NCBI GenBank assembly: GCA_023251535.1
Contig: JAHEYP010000017.1
Span: 1-35,966 of the forward strand
DNA length: 35,966 nt
Direction of reading: 5' to 3'
From: Bacteroidota bacterium
GTDB lineage: Bacteria > Bacteroidota > Bacteroidia > AKYH767-A > OLB10
Both the position numbers and the translations under genes were made by a program. The notes under the pieces are model-generated. The model ran no database searches and had not been told where the DNA came from. It saw only the letters and a program-made list of their open reading frames with translations. This document shows positions 17,422 through 26,553 of this stretch, one piece after another (within the stretch, counting starts at the first letter, position 1; each line of letters starts with the position of its first letter).

Positions 17422-20400
17422 ATGGATCAAAGTAACAATTTACAGGCAAGTTTTACAGAGGATAGAACTAATTTAATGTGTGGTTGGGAATTAAATATTT
17501 CCACGTTAATCATGCATCTCGATAAATCGCATTTGAGTCGATTATCGCAAATGGGGCATACAGAATTAACTCCTGCCATTAATATGCTGGAGTACATCGA
17601 ACGTTTCATTTTTAATGATGATCGAGAGTTAATAAAGAACAGATTCCTTACTGTTTCTGATGAAAATATTAACTCGGACCGCTTTTTTGTTCGCTTAATA
17701 AATGTCATGGGTGTTCCTTCTAAATTTCTCTTAAACCTTATGGTGAAGGAGGAGGGAGTGCTTTACGGTTTTATTCAGCCTATCGATGATTTATTCCTGA
17801 ATAAAAATAATTTCACGAATTCAGCTTCGCTGAAAACAATTCTTGAAAATACGAAGGACAGTGTTTTCTTGGTGGATGAAAAAGCTATATTGGTTGAGTT
17901 TAATCCACAGTTTTCACTAGTTTGTAAGTCGTTGCTCAATCTCGATCTTATTCCGGGAATTCAATTTTCGAAATTCATCCCTTCTGACTTATTGGTTGAA
18001 TTTAAGGATTGCTTAGCTCGTGCTTATGAAAATGAACATGTCTTTATTGAAACATCGGTTGTTCTTAATGATCACGAGTTTCATATTGAAGTTACCGTTA
18101 CTCCAATATTGAAAGATAATCAGGTGAGCGGAGCAGCTTTCTTTGTGAAGGATGTTACTCGTTTAAGGAAGTTTAAACGTATTGATGATCTCGAGAATTT
18201 AGTGCTCGAGCAAGCATTGCGTTATCAAAATATTCAGGATCTGTTTTACTCGCTACTTTCAGGAATTGAGTCGATTTCAGAGTCAATGACTTGTTATGTA
18301 ACAAAGAAGCGTCCGGGAGAAATGATTCTCGATTGGTTTTCTACTGTTAGTATTCCTGAGGACTATTGCAATACTATTTGTGATATTCCTATCCAAATGA
18401 ATACCGGATCTTGCGGTACTGCGGCTTTCTTACGCAAGCCGGTAATGGTTACCAGTATTTTAAATAGTAGCTATTGGGATGGGTATCGCGATTATACTTT
18501 GCTAACTGGATTTAAGGCTTGCTTCTCTTTTCCAATTCTTAATAGAATGGGTGAGGTGCTAGGTACTTTTGGTTGCTACTTACGTGAAGAAAGAGAGTTA
18601 ACCAAGTTTGAATACGAAATGCTTTTGCGTGGAGTTAAACTTACAGGAATTCTTCTCGATAAATTTAATAATGAACAACAAATAAAACGGCAAACTGAGG
18701 ATATTAATGAAATATCTTCTCTTATGCCTGGAGTTCTTTATAAAGCAGTAATGAATCTTAATGGTGAACGAAAGTTTGTTTACTTAGGTAATAAGTTTCG
18801 CGATTTTTTCGGACAAGATCCTCAGCCTTTCCTTAAAGATTATAATTTGCTTTGGGATTTTGTAAACAAAGAGGATATTGAAAAATTAAAATCTTCACTT
18901 AAAAAATCTCTTGAAGAACGATCTCAATGGATCGTAGATGCTCGCATTTTTAATAAAGACAAGAACGCTGAGATATGGATTCGTATCTCTGCCATCCATA
19001 AATTTGAGGAGGATGGTTCTGTTACTACTTATGGTAACTTTATCGATATAACTAAACTTAAGGAAGATGAAGTACAGTTAAATGCTGTTATTTCTTCTAT
19101 TGATGATATTGTTTTCTTGATGTCAGACGATGGAATTTTTCATAATGTTTGGTCAAGCTCACCCGATAAGTTACTTCTTCCTGCAGAAGAATTTATTGGT
19201 AAGAATATTCGTGATATTATGTCTGCAGATGTCAGTGAAGGCTTTTTTAATGCAGTTAAAATTATTCGCGATTCGGGACAAGAGCATGAATATGAATACT
19301 CCATTACGCATAACGGTGTAACGAATTTTTATCGAGCTAAATCTGGACCAATTGCAACTTCTCCTTATAGTGATCGTTTGTATTATTCTGTTCAAGATAT
19401 CACTGGTCTGAAACAAGCACGCGATGAGGAGAAGAAATTACGTGAAATCCTTAAGGTAGCTGAACAGCTAAGTAAAGGTGGTGCTTGGGAATATAATATA
19501 AAGACGAATGAAGTTATTTGGTCTGATGAATTGTATGAAATCTTTCATGTAGATCGAAATGTAAAAGGTAAAGATTTGCTTTACTCTTATCTTAATTCGT
19601 TACATGAAGATGATAAAGTGGTGCAACCTAAAATTCTCGCTAAGGCAATTGAAGCCGGAGTGCCTTTTAGAAATGACCACCGTATTGTTGTTGATGGTAA
19701 AATACATTGGATTTGCAGTACATCAAAGGTAATTCATGATCAAGATGGTAAGCCCGAATATTTAAGAGGATTTACTCAAGATATATCTGAAATTAAAGAA
19801 TATCAAAACGGGATATTTAAACGCGATCAAATTATTTCTGAAGTCGGACATCTTGGTAAAATAGGTGGTTGGGAATTTGATGTGAATACTTCGTATTTGT
19901 CGTGGACAGATCATATGTACAAAATATATAATATTAATCCTAAAGTAAAGGGTGAAGCATTATTTAATTTGTTTCTGTCGAAAATTCATGAGGATGATAG
20001 AGGAGCTTTTGATAAAATGTTGGCAAGGGCTATGCAAGACGGTACCGAATATTCTACTAACCATCGTGTTATTGCAGATGTTGATAATGTGAAGTATATT
20101 AAAGGTCGTGCTTTCGTTCAAAAAGATGAACATGGTCGCGTAGTAAAGATGCAAGGTGTTTGTCAAGATGTAACTGAGTTAACAACTTCAAAATTGGCTC
20201 ATAAAAAGGATGAGGAATTGTTGAAAACTGCTGTCGACTTGGGGAAAATTGGAGCATGGAATTTTAATCTTTTGTCGTATAATTTACAGTGGTCAACACA
20301 GATTTATAAAATATTTGAAATTGATAATAATTTGATAGGTGATGAGTTATATCAAGCCTATTTAAAATCTATTCATCCGGATGATGTTGAAGATTTGCAA

Positions 20401-22518
20401 AACCATATTGATCAATTAAGTAAACATGGAATTCCGTATTCGTACGAACATCGTATCATAACTCCTAATGGAGTTGTGAAATTTGTATACTGTATTGCTG
20501 ACCCTATTTTCGACGGGAATCAGTTGGTTGGAATATCCGGAGTAATTCAGGATATTTCAGACAGGAAATTGGCGGAAATCGAAATTAATCGATATTCAGA
20601 ATTGCTGGATATGATTGCTGTAACTTCGGTGAAAATTAATTCCGAAGCCGATCAAGATGCGGTTATAGTTAATCTTCTTGCGCAAATTGGTAAAGCAGTA
20701 GATGTGAACCGTGTCTATGTTTTTAATACCCATACAATGGATGGGAATGAAGGTTTGTTTATGAGCCAACGGTTCGAATGGACAGATGGATCTGTAACTG
20801 CCGAAATTGATAACCCTTCAATGCAGAACATCAGTTATGAGGATAAAGCAGTAAAGGATTGCTATAAAGCGTTGGCCAATGGTCAAACTATTAAAGCCAA
20901 TGTTGTCGATTTACCTTTAGCCACTCAAAAAATTCTTGAAGGACAGAATATTAAATCGTTAATGATGGTTCCTGTTATGATTGACGATGAATTATGGGGA
21001 TATTTTGGTTTTGATGAGTGTAGATCTATTCGTGTTTGGAAAAAAGCTGAAGAGTCTTTCTTGAAATCCGCAGCATCAATAATTGCTAATGCTATAAAAC
21101 AAGATGCAATTGAATCGGCCCTGAATATTAGTGAACTTACTTATAGTTCAGTGATTAATGCAATGTCGGAAGGGGTGGTAATTCATGATAAAACAGGCAA
21201 TATTGTTGCTTGTAACAAAAGTGCTGAGCTGATTCTTGGATTTCCTATTGTTGATATAGTTGGTACAAATGCTAATCATGAACAATGGAATGTAATTGAT
21301 GTAAATGGTAATCCTTTGCCTGGCGAAAAGCATCCTGCTTCCGTTACGTTAACCACAGGAGAACCTGTGCGTAATTTTATTTTGGGAATTAAAAAATTGC
21401 AAAATTCTTTATGTTGGATTTCGGTGAATGCTGAGCCAATCTCGATGTCTGGTTCTTCAGAAATTTCCGGTGTCGCTGTTACTTTTACTGATGTTTCTAA
21501 TCAGTTCTCTTTGGCCAAAGAGCTCAATAAATTGTCAGCTGTGGCTCGTACTACTTCAAATGCTGTTGTGATTACTGATTCCAATATTAATATTGAATGG
21601 GTAAACGGTGGTTTTGAAAAAATTTCTGAGTATACTTTAAATGAGGTCTTTTTGAAAGATCCTTTTGATTTATTATGTGGTCCGAATTCTGATATTAATA
21701 TTGTCAACTATGTTAATGATTGTATTAACAAAAAGATAGAGTTTTCTGCTGAATTAAATTTCTACACAAAATCGGGTAAAGAATTGTTTGTACATGTTGA
21801 AGCTCAACCTGTGTTCAATGATTTAGGTGAATTAATTAATTATATAGCAATCGGTGTTGATATTACTGAAAGTAAAAAGAATCAAATTTTAATAAATCAA
21901 TCTTTAAAGGAAAAAGAAATTCTCCTGGGAGAAATTCATCACCGTGTGAAGAATAATTTAGCTATCGTTTCTTCTTTACTTCAACTTCAGATGTTATATT
22001 CTGATGATGAAAGAATTAATTCTTTGATGAAAGAAAGTCAAAGCCGCCTGAAGAGTATGGCTTTAGTGCATGAAAAACTTTATGAGGGTGGCGACCTTTC
22101 TATGGTCAATTTCGGACAGTATATTACCGAAATTGCTGATCATATTAGAAATTCTTACCCGAATAATTCAGTTGATATCGATGTGCAATTAAATGTAAAT
22201 GATATACGATTGAATATTGCACAAGCTGTGCCATGCGGATTAATAATGAATGAAGTGCTTACGAATTGTTTTAAATATGCATTCGGAGGTCGTCTTGCAG
22301 GAACAGTCTTAATAAATTTCGAAGAAAAGGGTGATTATTACTTACTCGAAGTTATCGATAATGGTATTGGTTTGCCTATCGACTATGATATTTCTAAAGT
22401 TAAAAGTTTGGGTATTACACTTATAAGAACTTTAACTTCTCAGATAAAGGGTACTTTCGATATTTCTTCGAAAAACGGAACGCGTGTGGTTATTACTTTC
22501 CCGAAACAAATACGATAG
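17422..22518 (+). CDS. Giant soluble multi-PAS/GAF sensor histidine kinase (HisKA_2)
   Basis: A 1698-residue cytoplasmic kinase with no membrane helix or signal peptide. Domain order by eye: an N-terminal region of unclear fold (1-130); PAS (135-250); GAF (265-415, with CGTAAFLRKPVMV); PAS (430-550); PAS (552-670); three very similar PAS_3 domains (673-795, 802-925, 930-1052); a second GAF (1065-1230); PAS (1235-1360); PAS (1365-1490); HisKA_2 (1497-1570); HATPase (1600-1698). The phospho-acceptor is most likely His1507 in EIHHRVKNNL. The N-box is MNEVLTNCFKYAFGG and the G1 box VIDNGIGLP, so the catalytic part is complete. A receiver gene starts two bases after the stop and is the presumed phosphotransfer target. 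The signals sensed are unknown. Confidence 0.93.
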   Translation: MDQSNNLQASFTEDRTNLMCGWELNISTLIMHLDKSHLSRLSQMGHTELTPAINMLEYIERFIFNDDRELIKNRFLTVSDENINSDRFFVRLINVMGVPSKFLLNLMVKEEGVLYGFIQPIDDLFLNKNNFTNSASLKTILENTKDSVFLVDEKAILVEFNPQFSLVCKSLLNLDLIPGIQFSKFIPSDLLVEFKDCLARAYENEHVFIETSVVLNDHEFHIEVTVTPILKDNQVSGAAFFVKDVTRLRKFKRIDDLENLVLEQALRYQNIQDLFYSLLSGIESISESMTCYVTKKRPGEMILDWFSTVSIPEDYCNTICDIPIQMNTGSCGTAAFLRKPVMVTSILNSSYWDGYRDYTLLTGFKACFSFPILNRMGEVLGTFGCYLREERELTKFEYEMLLRGVKLTGILLDKFNNEQQIKRQTEDINEISSLMPGVLYKAVMNLNGERKFVYLGNKFRDFFGQDPQPFLKDYNLLWDFVNKEDIEKLKSSLKKSLEERSQWIVDARIFNKDKNAEIWIRISAIHKFEEDGSVTTYGNFIDITKLKEDEVQLNAVISSIDDIVFLMSDDGIFHNVWSSSPDKLLLPAEEFIGKNIRDIMSADVSEGFFNAVKIIRDSGQEHEYEYSITHNGVTNFYRAKSGPIATSPYSDRLYYSVQDITGLKQARDEEKKLREILKVAEQLSKGGAWEYNIKTNEVIWSDELYEIFHVDRNVKGKDLLYSYLNSLHEDDKVVQPKILAKAIEAGVPFRNDHRIVVDGKIHWICSTSKVIHDQDGKPEYLRGFTQDISEIKEYQNGIFKRDQIISEVGHLGKIGGWEFDVNTSYLSWTDHMYKIYNINPKVKGEALFNLFLSKIHEDDRGAFDKMLARAMQDGTEYSTNHRVIADVDNVKYIKGRAFVQKDEHGRVVKMQGVCQDVTELTTSKLAHKKDEELLKTAVDLGKIGAWNFNLLSYNLQWSTQIYKIFEIDNNLIGDELYQAYLKSIHPDDVEDLQNHIDQLSKHGIPYSYEHRIITPNGVVKFVYCIADPIFDGNQLVGISGVIQDISDRKLAEIEINRYSELLDMIAVTSVKINSEADQDAVIVNLLAQIGKAVDVNRVYVFNTHTMDGNEGLFMSQRFEWTDGSVTAEIDNPSMQNISYEDKAVKDCYKALANGQTIKANVVDLPLATQKILEGQNIKSLMMVPVMIDDELWGYFGFDECRSIRVWKKAEESFLKSAASIIANAIKQDAIESALNISELTYSSVINAMSEGVVIHDKTGNIVACNKSAELILGFPIVDIVGTNANHEQWNVIDVNGNPLPGEKHPASVTLTTGEPVRNFILGIKKLQNSLCWISVNAEPISMSGSSEISGVAVTFTDVSNQFSLAKELNKLSAVARTTSNAVVITDSNINIEWVNGGFEKISEYTLNEVFLKDPFDLLCGPNSDINIVNYVNDCINKKIEFSAELNFYTKSGKELFVHVEAQPVFNDLGELINYIAIGVDITESKKNQILINQSLKEKEILLGEIHHRVKNNLAIVSSLLQLQMLYSDDERINSLMKESQSRLKSMALVHEKLYEGGDLSMVNFGQYITEIADHIRNSYPNNSVDIDVQLNVNDIRLNIAQAVPCGLIMNEVLTNCFKYAFGGRLAGTVLINFEEKGDYYLLEVIDNGIGLPIDYDISKVKSLGITLIRTLTSQIKGTFDISSKNGTRVVITFPKQIR

Positions 22519-22520
22519 TT

Positions 22521-22883
22521 ATGAAAAAAGTGATGATCGTAGAGGATGAATTAATCATTCAAATGGTGACTAAACAAGTAGTGCAGAAGGCAGGATTTTC
22601 AATTTGTGGAGTTACGGCAACTGGTGAAGAAGCTATTGAATTGGCTAAGCAATGTAATCCTGATGTTATTTTAATGGATATAAAGCTCGAAGGCGAATTG
22701 GATGGTATTGATACAATGAATAAAATACGCGAGTTTTCTGATGTACCAGTAATTTATGTCACAGGAAATTCCGACTCCTACCATAAGAAAAGGGCTGCCG
22801 AAACAAAAATGTTCGGTTTCTTAGTGAAACCGGTCGATTTTGGCGAGCTTATTAATACTATAAAAAAGTGTTGCGGTATTTAA
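22521..22883 (+). CDS. Single-domain response regulator (CheY-like receiver)
   Basis: A 120-residue receiver with no output domain. The acidic pair is in VEDE (residues 8-10), the phospho-acceptor is Asp53 in ILMDIKLEG, the switch threonine is in VTGNSD, and the conserved lysine is in VKPVD. It starts two bases after the kinase stop, so the two form a cognate pair in one transcript. Family knowledge: such regulators act by protein contact or in a phosphorelay. The downstream target must lie elsewhere. Its stop codon overlaps the stop of the convergent nifU-like gene. Confidence 0.93.
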   Translation: MKKVMIVEDELIIQMVTKQVVQKAGFSICGVTATGEEAIELAKQCNPDVILMDIKLEGELDGIDTMNKIREFSDVPVIYVTGNSDSYHKKRAAETKMFGFLVKPVDFGELINTIKKCCGI

Positions 22884-23122
22884 TCTACCGCAACAACTCC
22901 TTTTATTTCTGGTATTGCTTTAAGTAGCGATTGCTCAATTCCTGCTTTTAAAGTCATATTACTCATCGAACATGATGAACATGCTCCTTCAAGTCGAACT
23001 TTAACGATCATCTCGTCGGTTAACTCTACAAACGATACATTTCCGCTGTCAGCTTCTAAATAGGGTCTTAATTGTGAAAGCGTATCTTCTATACGGTCAA
23101 TTAAATGCATATTGTTTTCCAT
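22880..23122 (-). CDS. NifU C-terminal-domain Fe-S scaffold protein
   Basis: An 80-residue protein consisting only of the NifU C-terminal (NFU) domain, with the cluster-binding pair Cys48 and Cys51 in GACSSCSMSNMTLKAGIE. Family knowledge: dimers of this domain hold a 4Fe-4S cluster and pass it to apoproteins. It follows the Mrp ATPase gene by eight bases on the same strand, so the two are probably one Fe-S cluster assembly or transfer unit. It ends tail to tail with the response regulator, the stop codons sharing TTAA at 22880-22883. Confidence 0.92.
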   Translation of the reverse strand: MENNMHLIDRIEDTLSQLRPYLEADSGNVSFVELTDEMIVKVRLEGACSSCSMSNMTLKAGIEQSLLKAIPEIKGVVAVD

Positions 23123-23130
23123 TGGGCTAA

Positions 23131-24216
23131 TTAGTTGCTTACTGCTACTTGCTTTGTTGCATTTATAATCGCTACTTGTTGCGCTACGTTACCGGCAATC
23201 GATAATAGTGATGCGTAGGCTGGACTCGATTCATCTAAAATATCTGGGCGACCATTATCGCCTCCTTCACATATACTCTGTACCAATGGTAGTTCTCCTA
23301 GGAACGGAATAGATAATTCTTTCGCTAAACTTCTACATCCTCCTTTACCAAACAAGTAATATTTGTTGTTAGGTAATTCGCCAGGGGTGAAGTATGCCAT
23401 GTTTTCTATCATTCCTATGATCGGAACATTGATTTGTTCCATTCTAAACATGCCAATTCCTTTTAAGGTATCAGCTAATGCTACTTGTTGAGGTGTTGAT
23501 ACTATTACGGCTCCTGTTAATGGTACCGATCCAACTAATGTTAAATGTACATCTCCTGTTCCAGGAGGTAGATCGATAAACATATAGTCTAATTCACCCC
23601 AATCGGCATCTGAGAATAATTGTTGTAATGCTTTTGATGCCATCGGCCCGCGCCATACTATCGCTTGCGCTGGGTCGGTTAAAAATCCGATTGATAGTAA
23701 TTTCACTCCGTGCTTTTCAACAGGAATCATGTATTGCTTACCGTCACGCTCGTTTACGTAGAGTTTTTCATTCTCTACTCCGAACATAATAGGTTGCGAA
23801 GGACCATAAATATCGGCATCTATTAATCCAACTTTAGCTCCCGTTTGCGCCATAGCAATAGCTAAGTTGGCAGCAACGGTTGATTTACCTACACCTCCTT
23901 TTCCTGACGCTACAGCAATGATGTTTTTTACGCCTTTTAATAAATGATCAGCTGCATTACGATGTGATGTAACCTTGGCAGTCATATTTACAGTTACTTC
24001 TGCTTCTTTGTCGACCATGTGGATAATCGCATTGCGACATGCATTCGCAATAAGTTCTTTCAATGGACAAGCCGGCGTGGTTAAAATGACCGTAAAACTC
24101 ACTTTCTTCCCTTCAATTTGGATTTCATCAATCATGTTTAGGGTCACCAGGTCCTTTTTTAAATCTGGCTCTTCTACATGACTTAATGCCTCCAGTACTT
24201 GCTCACGTGTAATCAT
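23131..24216 (-). CDS. Mrp/ApbC-family Fe-S cluster carrier ATPase
   Basis: A 361-residue protein. An N-terminal MIP18-like (DUF59) domain spans about 4-80 (VLEALSHVEEPDLKKDLVTL). A P-loop ATPase of the Mrp/NBP35 type follows, with the deviant Walker A GKGGVGKS at 105-112, DADIYGPSQP, and DLPPGTGDVHLT. Family knowledge: these dimeric ATPases bind and transfer 4Fe-4S clusters in the cytoplasm. The late region ENMAYFTPGELPNNKYYLFGKGGC has one cysteine where ApbC has a CxxC pair, a variation I believe is common in this phylum. The nifU-like gene follows after eight bases. A near-consensus -7 (TACCTTTA on the minus strand, 24244-24251) lies upstream. Confidence 0.93.
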   Translation of the reverse strand: MITREQVLEALSHVEEPDLKKDLVTLNMIDEIQIEGKKVSFTVILTTPACPLKELIANACRNAIIHMVDKEAEVTVNMTAKVTSHRNAADHLLKGVKNIIAVASGKGGVGKSTVAANLAIAMAQTGAKVGLIDADIYGPSQPIMFGVENEKLYVNERDGKQYMIPVEKHGVKLLSIGFLTDPAQAIVWRGPMASKALQQLFSDADWGELDYMFIDLPPGTGDVHLTLVGSVPLTGAVIVSTPQQVALADTLKGIGMFRMEQINVPIIGMIENMAYFTPGELPNNKYYLFGKGGCRSLAKELSIPFLGELPLVQSICEGGDNGRPDILDESSPAYASLLSIAGNVAQQVAIINATKQVAVSN

Positions 24217-24300
24217 AATTTGGATAGTCTATAAATAAGAGTGTAAAGGTACTGCTATTCAAACAATTTTTAAAGATAAAATCTGTCACAAATTCATCCT

Positions 24301-24330
24301 AAAAATAAAAGCCCCGAATTACCGGGGCTC
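24301..24330 (-). terminator. Intrinsic terminator of the DUF6580 gene
   Basis: AGCCCCG (24310-24316) pairs perfectly with CGGGGCT (24323-24329) around a six-base loop. The minus strand then runs into T-rich sequence (the A-rich run at 24301-24310). It lies 20 bases past the stop of the gene ending at 24350 and separates it from mrp. Confidence 0.88.
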
Positions 24331-24349
24331 TTTAATTTATTTGTTGTGC

Positions 24350-24904
24350 TTAGTTTGCTTTTTTAACTGCAAAGGCAGGAACATATCGTGTAATCATGGC
24401 ATAACTTCCGAAGAATGCAGCATTATAGAACAAATCCCCTAAAATGGTTCCTTTAAAGAAAGGAATTGCCATGATGTAAGTTTGTGCTAATCCTGATGCC
24501 GTATATCCATAATAACCTAATGCCCATACTCCGAAATTGGTTAATAGGAAAAACAATACAGAACCTAATAATGAGGCAATAACAATGTTATGCCCTTGTT
24601 GACGTCCACGAATCCAAAATCCGATCATAGTTACCAATGCCATGCTTCCATACACCCAAACCATTTGATCGTGAAATCCAGTTCCTGAAGTGATTTGTAG
24701 CAGTAGATCGCTGAATAACATCGCTGCCATCGGAATAATGAAGGCCATTCGCTTATCCTTAATATAACTTCCTCCGAAAAGGCCTAAGGCCGCAATAGGA
24801 GTGAAATTCATCGGATGAGGAATCAGCCTGCTGCATGCTCCAATGAGGATAATTGCCGGAATCAGCAATTTCTTTTTGTCTGTGGATAGGTTCAAAGTAT
24901 TCAT
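24350..24904 (-). CDS. DUF6580-type small membrane protein (putative transporter component)
   Basis: A 184-residue protein with five or six hydrophobic helices. The N-terminal motif RLIPHPMNFTPIAALGLFGGSY and the later LTNFGVWALGYYGYT and FFKGTILGDLFYNAAFFGSYA are what I recognise as the DUF6580 putative transport family, which resembles the substrate-binding S components of ECF transporters. No ATPase or T component is adjacent, so if it is an S component the module is elsewhere. No riboswitch is evident in the 154 bases upstream. Substrate unknown. It is monocistronic with its own terminator. Confidence 0.72.
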   Translation of the reverse strand: MNTLNLSTDKKKLLIPAIILIGACSRLIPHPMNFTPIAALGLFGGSYIKDKRMAFIIPMAAMLFSDLLLQITSGTGFHDQMVWVYGSMALVTMIGFWIRGRQQGHNIVIASLLGSVLFFLLTNFGVWALGYYGYTASGLAQTYIMAIPFFKGTILGDLFYNAAFFGSYAMITRYVPAFAVKKAN

Positions 24905-25058
24905 AGTCTTATTCTGGATGCGAATATAATAGGAACTTTACAGTTATTGAATTTTTAATGGTAACTTCTTGACTTTCTTTGCCGAAAATGACTTTTTATA
25001 CCTTCTTTTTTGGCTTTTTTAATTTTCATTACCCTTTTGGGGACTTTTCAGAACTTCT

Positions 25059-25802
25059 TCAAGTTTGATCGTTCCAGATTTTCCACGACTCTTCAGCTTG
25101 CTTTACCAACATATCATAACCGTTTTTAATCATGGCTCCTTTTTCAGCCCCTTTCTTAAGAAATATTGTCTCAGTAGGATTATAAACAAGGTCAATTAAT
25201 AAATGAAGTTTATCGATTCCCGAATAGGGGATGTCAGGATAAGTATCAATATTCGGATACATTCCTAATGGCGTGCAATTTATGATGATGGGCGCATTGC
25301 GAACGTCGATTTGTCGCAGGTTTTCGTAAGCAATTCGGCCCGACTTATCACCAGGATTTCTGCTTACGATTTGATAGTCGATTTCTAATTTCTCAAACAC
25401 ATACATTACTGCTTTTGTTGCGCCTCCATCTCCTAAAATTAATGCCGAGGTATGCCAAGGCTTTAACAGGGGACGAAGTGTTTCTTTGAATCCAATCCAG
25501 TCTGTATTAAATCCTTTGTATTGTCCTGAAGGCATTTTCTTTAAAACATTCACTGAGCCTATTTCTTTACTCTCATGCGAAAGCTCGGTCAAATACTCCA
25601 AAGCTTTTTCTTTCCAAGGAATAGTAATATTTGCTCCTTCGAAATTAGCTTCGTCAATAAATGCTTTTAATGAATCTTCGGTTTCTATTTCAACATTATC
25701 ATAGCGTAAACCGGCAAGTCCTTCTCGTTCAAACTTCGATTGAAAATAGGACTTCGAAAAAGAATGCCCTAAAGGGAAACCAATTAACGCATATCGCTTC
25801 AT
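25059..25802 (-). CDS. aroE: Shikimate dehydrogenase
   Basis: A 247-residue enzyme, slightly shorter than the usual 260-280. The substrate serines are in GHSFSKS (14 and 16). The catalytic Lys64 is in NITIPWKEKA and the catalytic Asp101 in NTDWIGF. The NADP-binding glycine loop GDGGATKAV is at about 125-133, and NCTPLGMYP and KNGYDMLVKQAE follow. It reduces 3-dehydroshikimate to shikimate in the cytosolic aromatic amino acid pathway. The usual proline after HSxS is lysine here. Its ATG overlaps the dedA stop (ATGA), so it is the second gene of a coupled pair. No other aro gene is in the window. Confidence 0.95.
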   Translation of the reverse strand: MKRYALIGFPLGHSFSKSYFQSKFEREGLAGLRYDNVEIETEDSLKAFIDEANFEGANITIPWKEKALEYLTELSHESKEIGSVNVLKKMPSGQYKGFNTDWIGFKETLRPLLKPWHTSALILGDGGATKAVMYVFEKLEIDYQIVSRNPGDKSGRIAYENLRQIDVRNAPIIINCTPLGMYPNIDTYPDIPYSGIDKLHLLIDLVYNPTETIFLKKGAEKGAMIKNGYDMLVKQAEESWKIWNDQT

Positions 25803-26452
25803 TTATTCTTAGCGGTTTTATGCTTAATATAGGTAACTACCATTGGTAATACTGAAATCAAAATGATCAATATTACAACAGCTTCAAAGTGTTTTTTTAC
25901 CCATTCAATTTGTCCGAAAAAATATCCTGAAATCGACATCGTGCTAATCCACAATACACCTCCTGCAATATCGTAAGGAAGAAATTTTTCTTTGTAGTTC
26001 ATCTTCCCTAAACCCGCAACAAAAGGAGTAAAGGTTCTAACAATCGGAACAAACCTTGCCATGATAATAGCCTTGGTTCCGAATTTTTCAAAGAACTCAT
26101 GTGTTTTGTCGAGGTATTCTTTTTTAACAAGCGATTTGTTCCCAATCTTAATATTGGTGGCTTTATCACCGAATATTCTTCCTATGAAATAATTGCAGTT
26201 GTCACCTGCTACGGCTGCTATGATTAATAATCCAATCACTAATCCTAAGTTTAACCCCGTTGCTTCATTGGCGCATAAAGCTCCTGCAGCAAAAAGTAAT
26301 GAATCACCAGGTAAAAACGGCATTACTACTAATCCTGTTTCTACGAATATGATGATGAATAGAATCACATAAACAAATAATCCGTATTCGCTTACCATCG
26401 CTGAAAGATGGTCGTTAATATGTAAAATGAAGTCGAGAAACTGATGTATCAT
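25799..26452 (-). CDS. DedA-family membrane protein (VTT/SNARE-associated fold)
   Basis: A 217-residue inner-membrane protein with about five hydrophobic segments. It has the family-typical acidic segment FVETGLVVMPFLPGDSLLF (Glu38 and Asp50) and the segment ARFVPIVRTFTPFVAGLGKM with the two arginines needed by characterised members (133 and 139). Family knowledge: DedA proteins support membrane homeostasis, and some members flip lipid carriers such as undecaprenyl phosphate or phosphatidylethanolamine; the cargo here is unknown. Its stop overlaps the aroE start by four bases. Confidence 0.92.
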   Translation of the reverse strand: MIHQFLDFILHINDHLSAMVSEYGLFVYVILFIIIFVETGLVVMPFLPGDSLLFAAGALCANEATGLNLGLVIGLLIIAAVAGDNCNYFIGRIFGDKATNIKIGNKSLVKKEYLDKTHEFFEKFGTKAIIMARFVPIVRTFTPFVAGLGKMNYKEKFLPYDIAGGVLWISTMSISGYFFGQIEWVKKHFEAVVILIILISVLPMVVTYIKHKTAKNK

Positions 26453-26497
26453 AAATTTATTCGGGGTAGGTAGGGGGGGATGAATCGTCTTTAAACT

Positions 26498-26540
26498 AAA
26501 AAATACAGTTCACGGCTTTTATCCGTAAACTGTATTTTTT
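26498..26540 (-). terminator. Intrinsic terminator of the TPR-ComA-rhodanese operon
   Basis: AAAATACAGTT (26500-26510) pairs with AACTGTATTTT (26528-26538). After one C-A mismatch, ACGG (26512-26515) pairs with CCGT (26523-26526), with the loop CTTTTAT. On the minus strand the stem is followed by a T run. It lies 14 bases past the rhodanese stop and isolates that operon from dedA. A T run on the plus side makes it potentially bidirectional. Confidence 0.85.
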
Positions 26541-26553
26541 TAATGGATATTAA

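Noticed and set aside
19438..20577. Possible repeat array or assembly duplication inside the kinase gene
   Set aside because: The three units are diverged at protein level and keep the reading frame, so they are duplicated PAS domains rather than an assembly artefact or CRISPR-like array.
24905..25058. Possible riboswitch upstream of the DUF6580 gene
   Set aside because: ECF-like genes often carry one, but the 154 bases are AT-rich, contain no visible conserved core or strong hairpin, and are too short for a full cobalamin-type element plus promoter.
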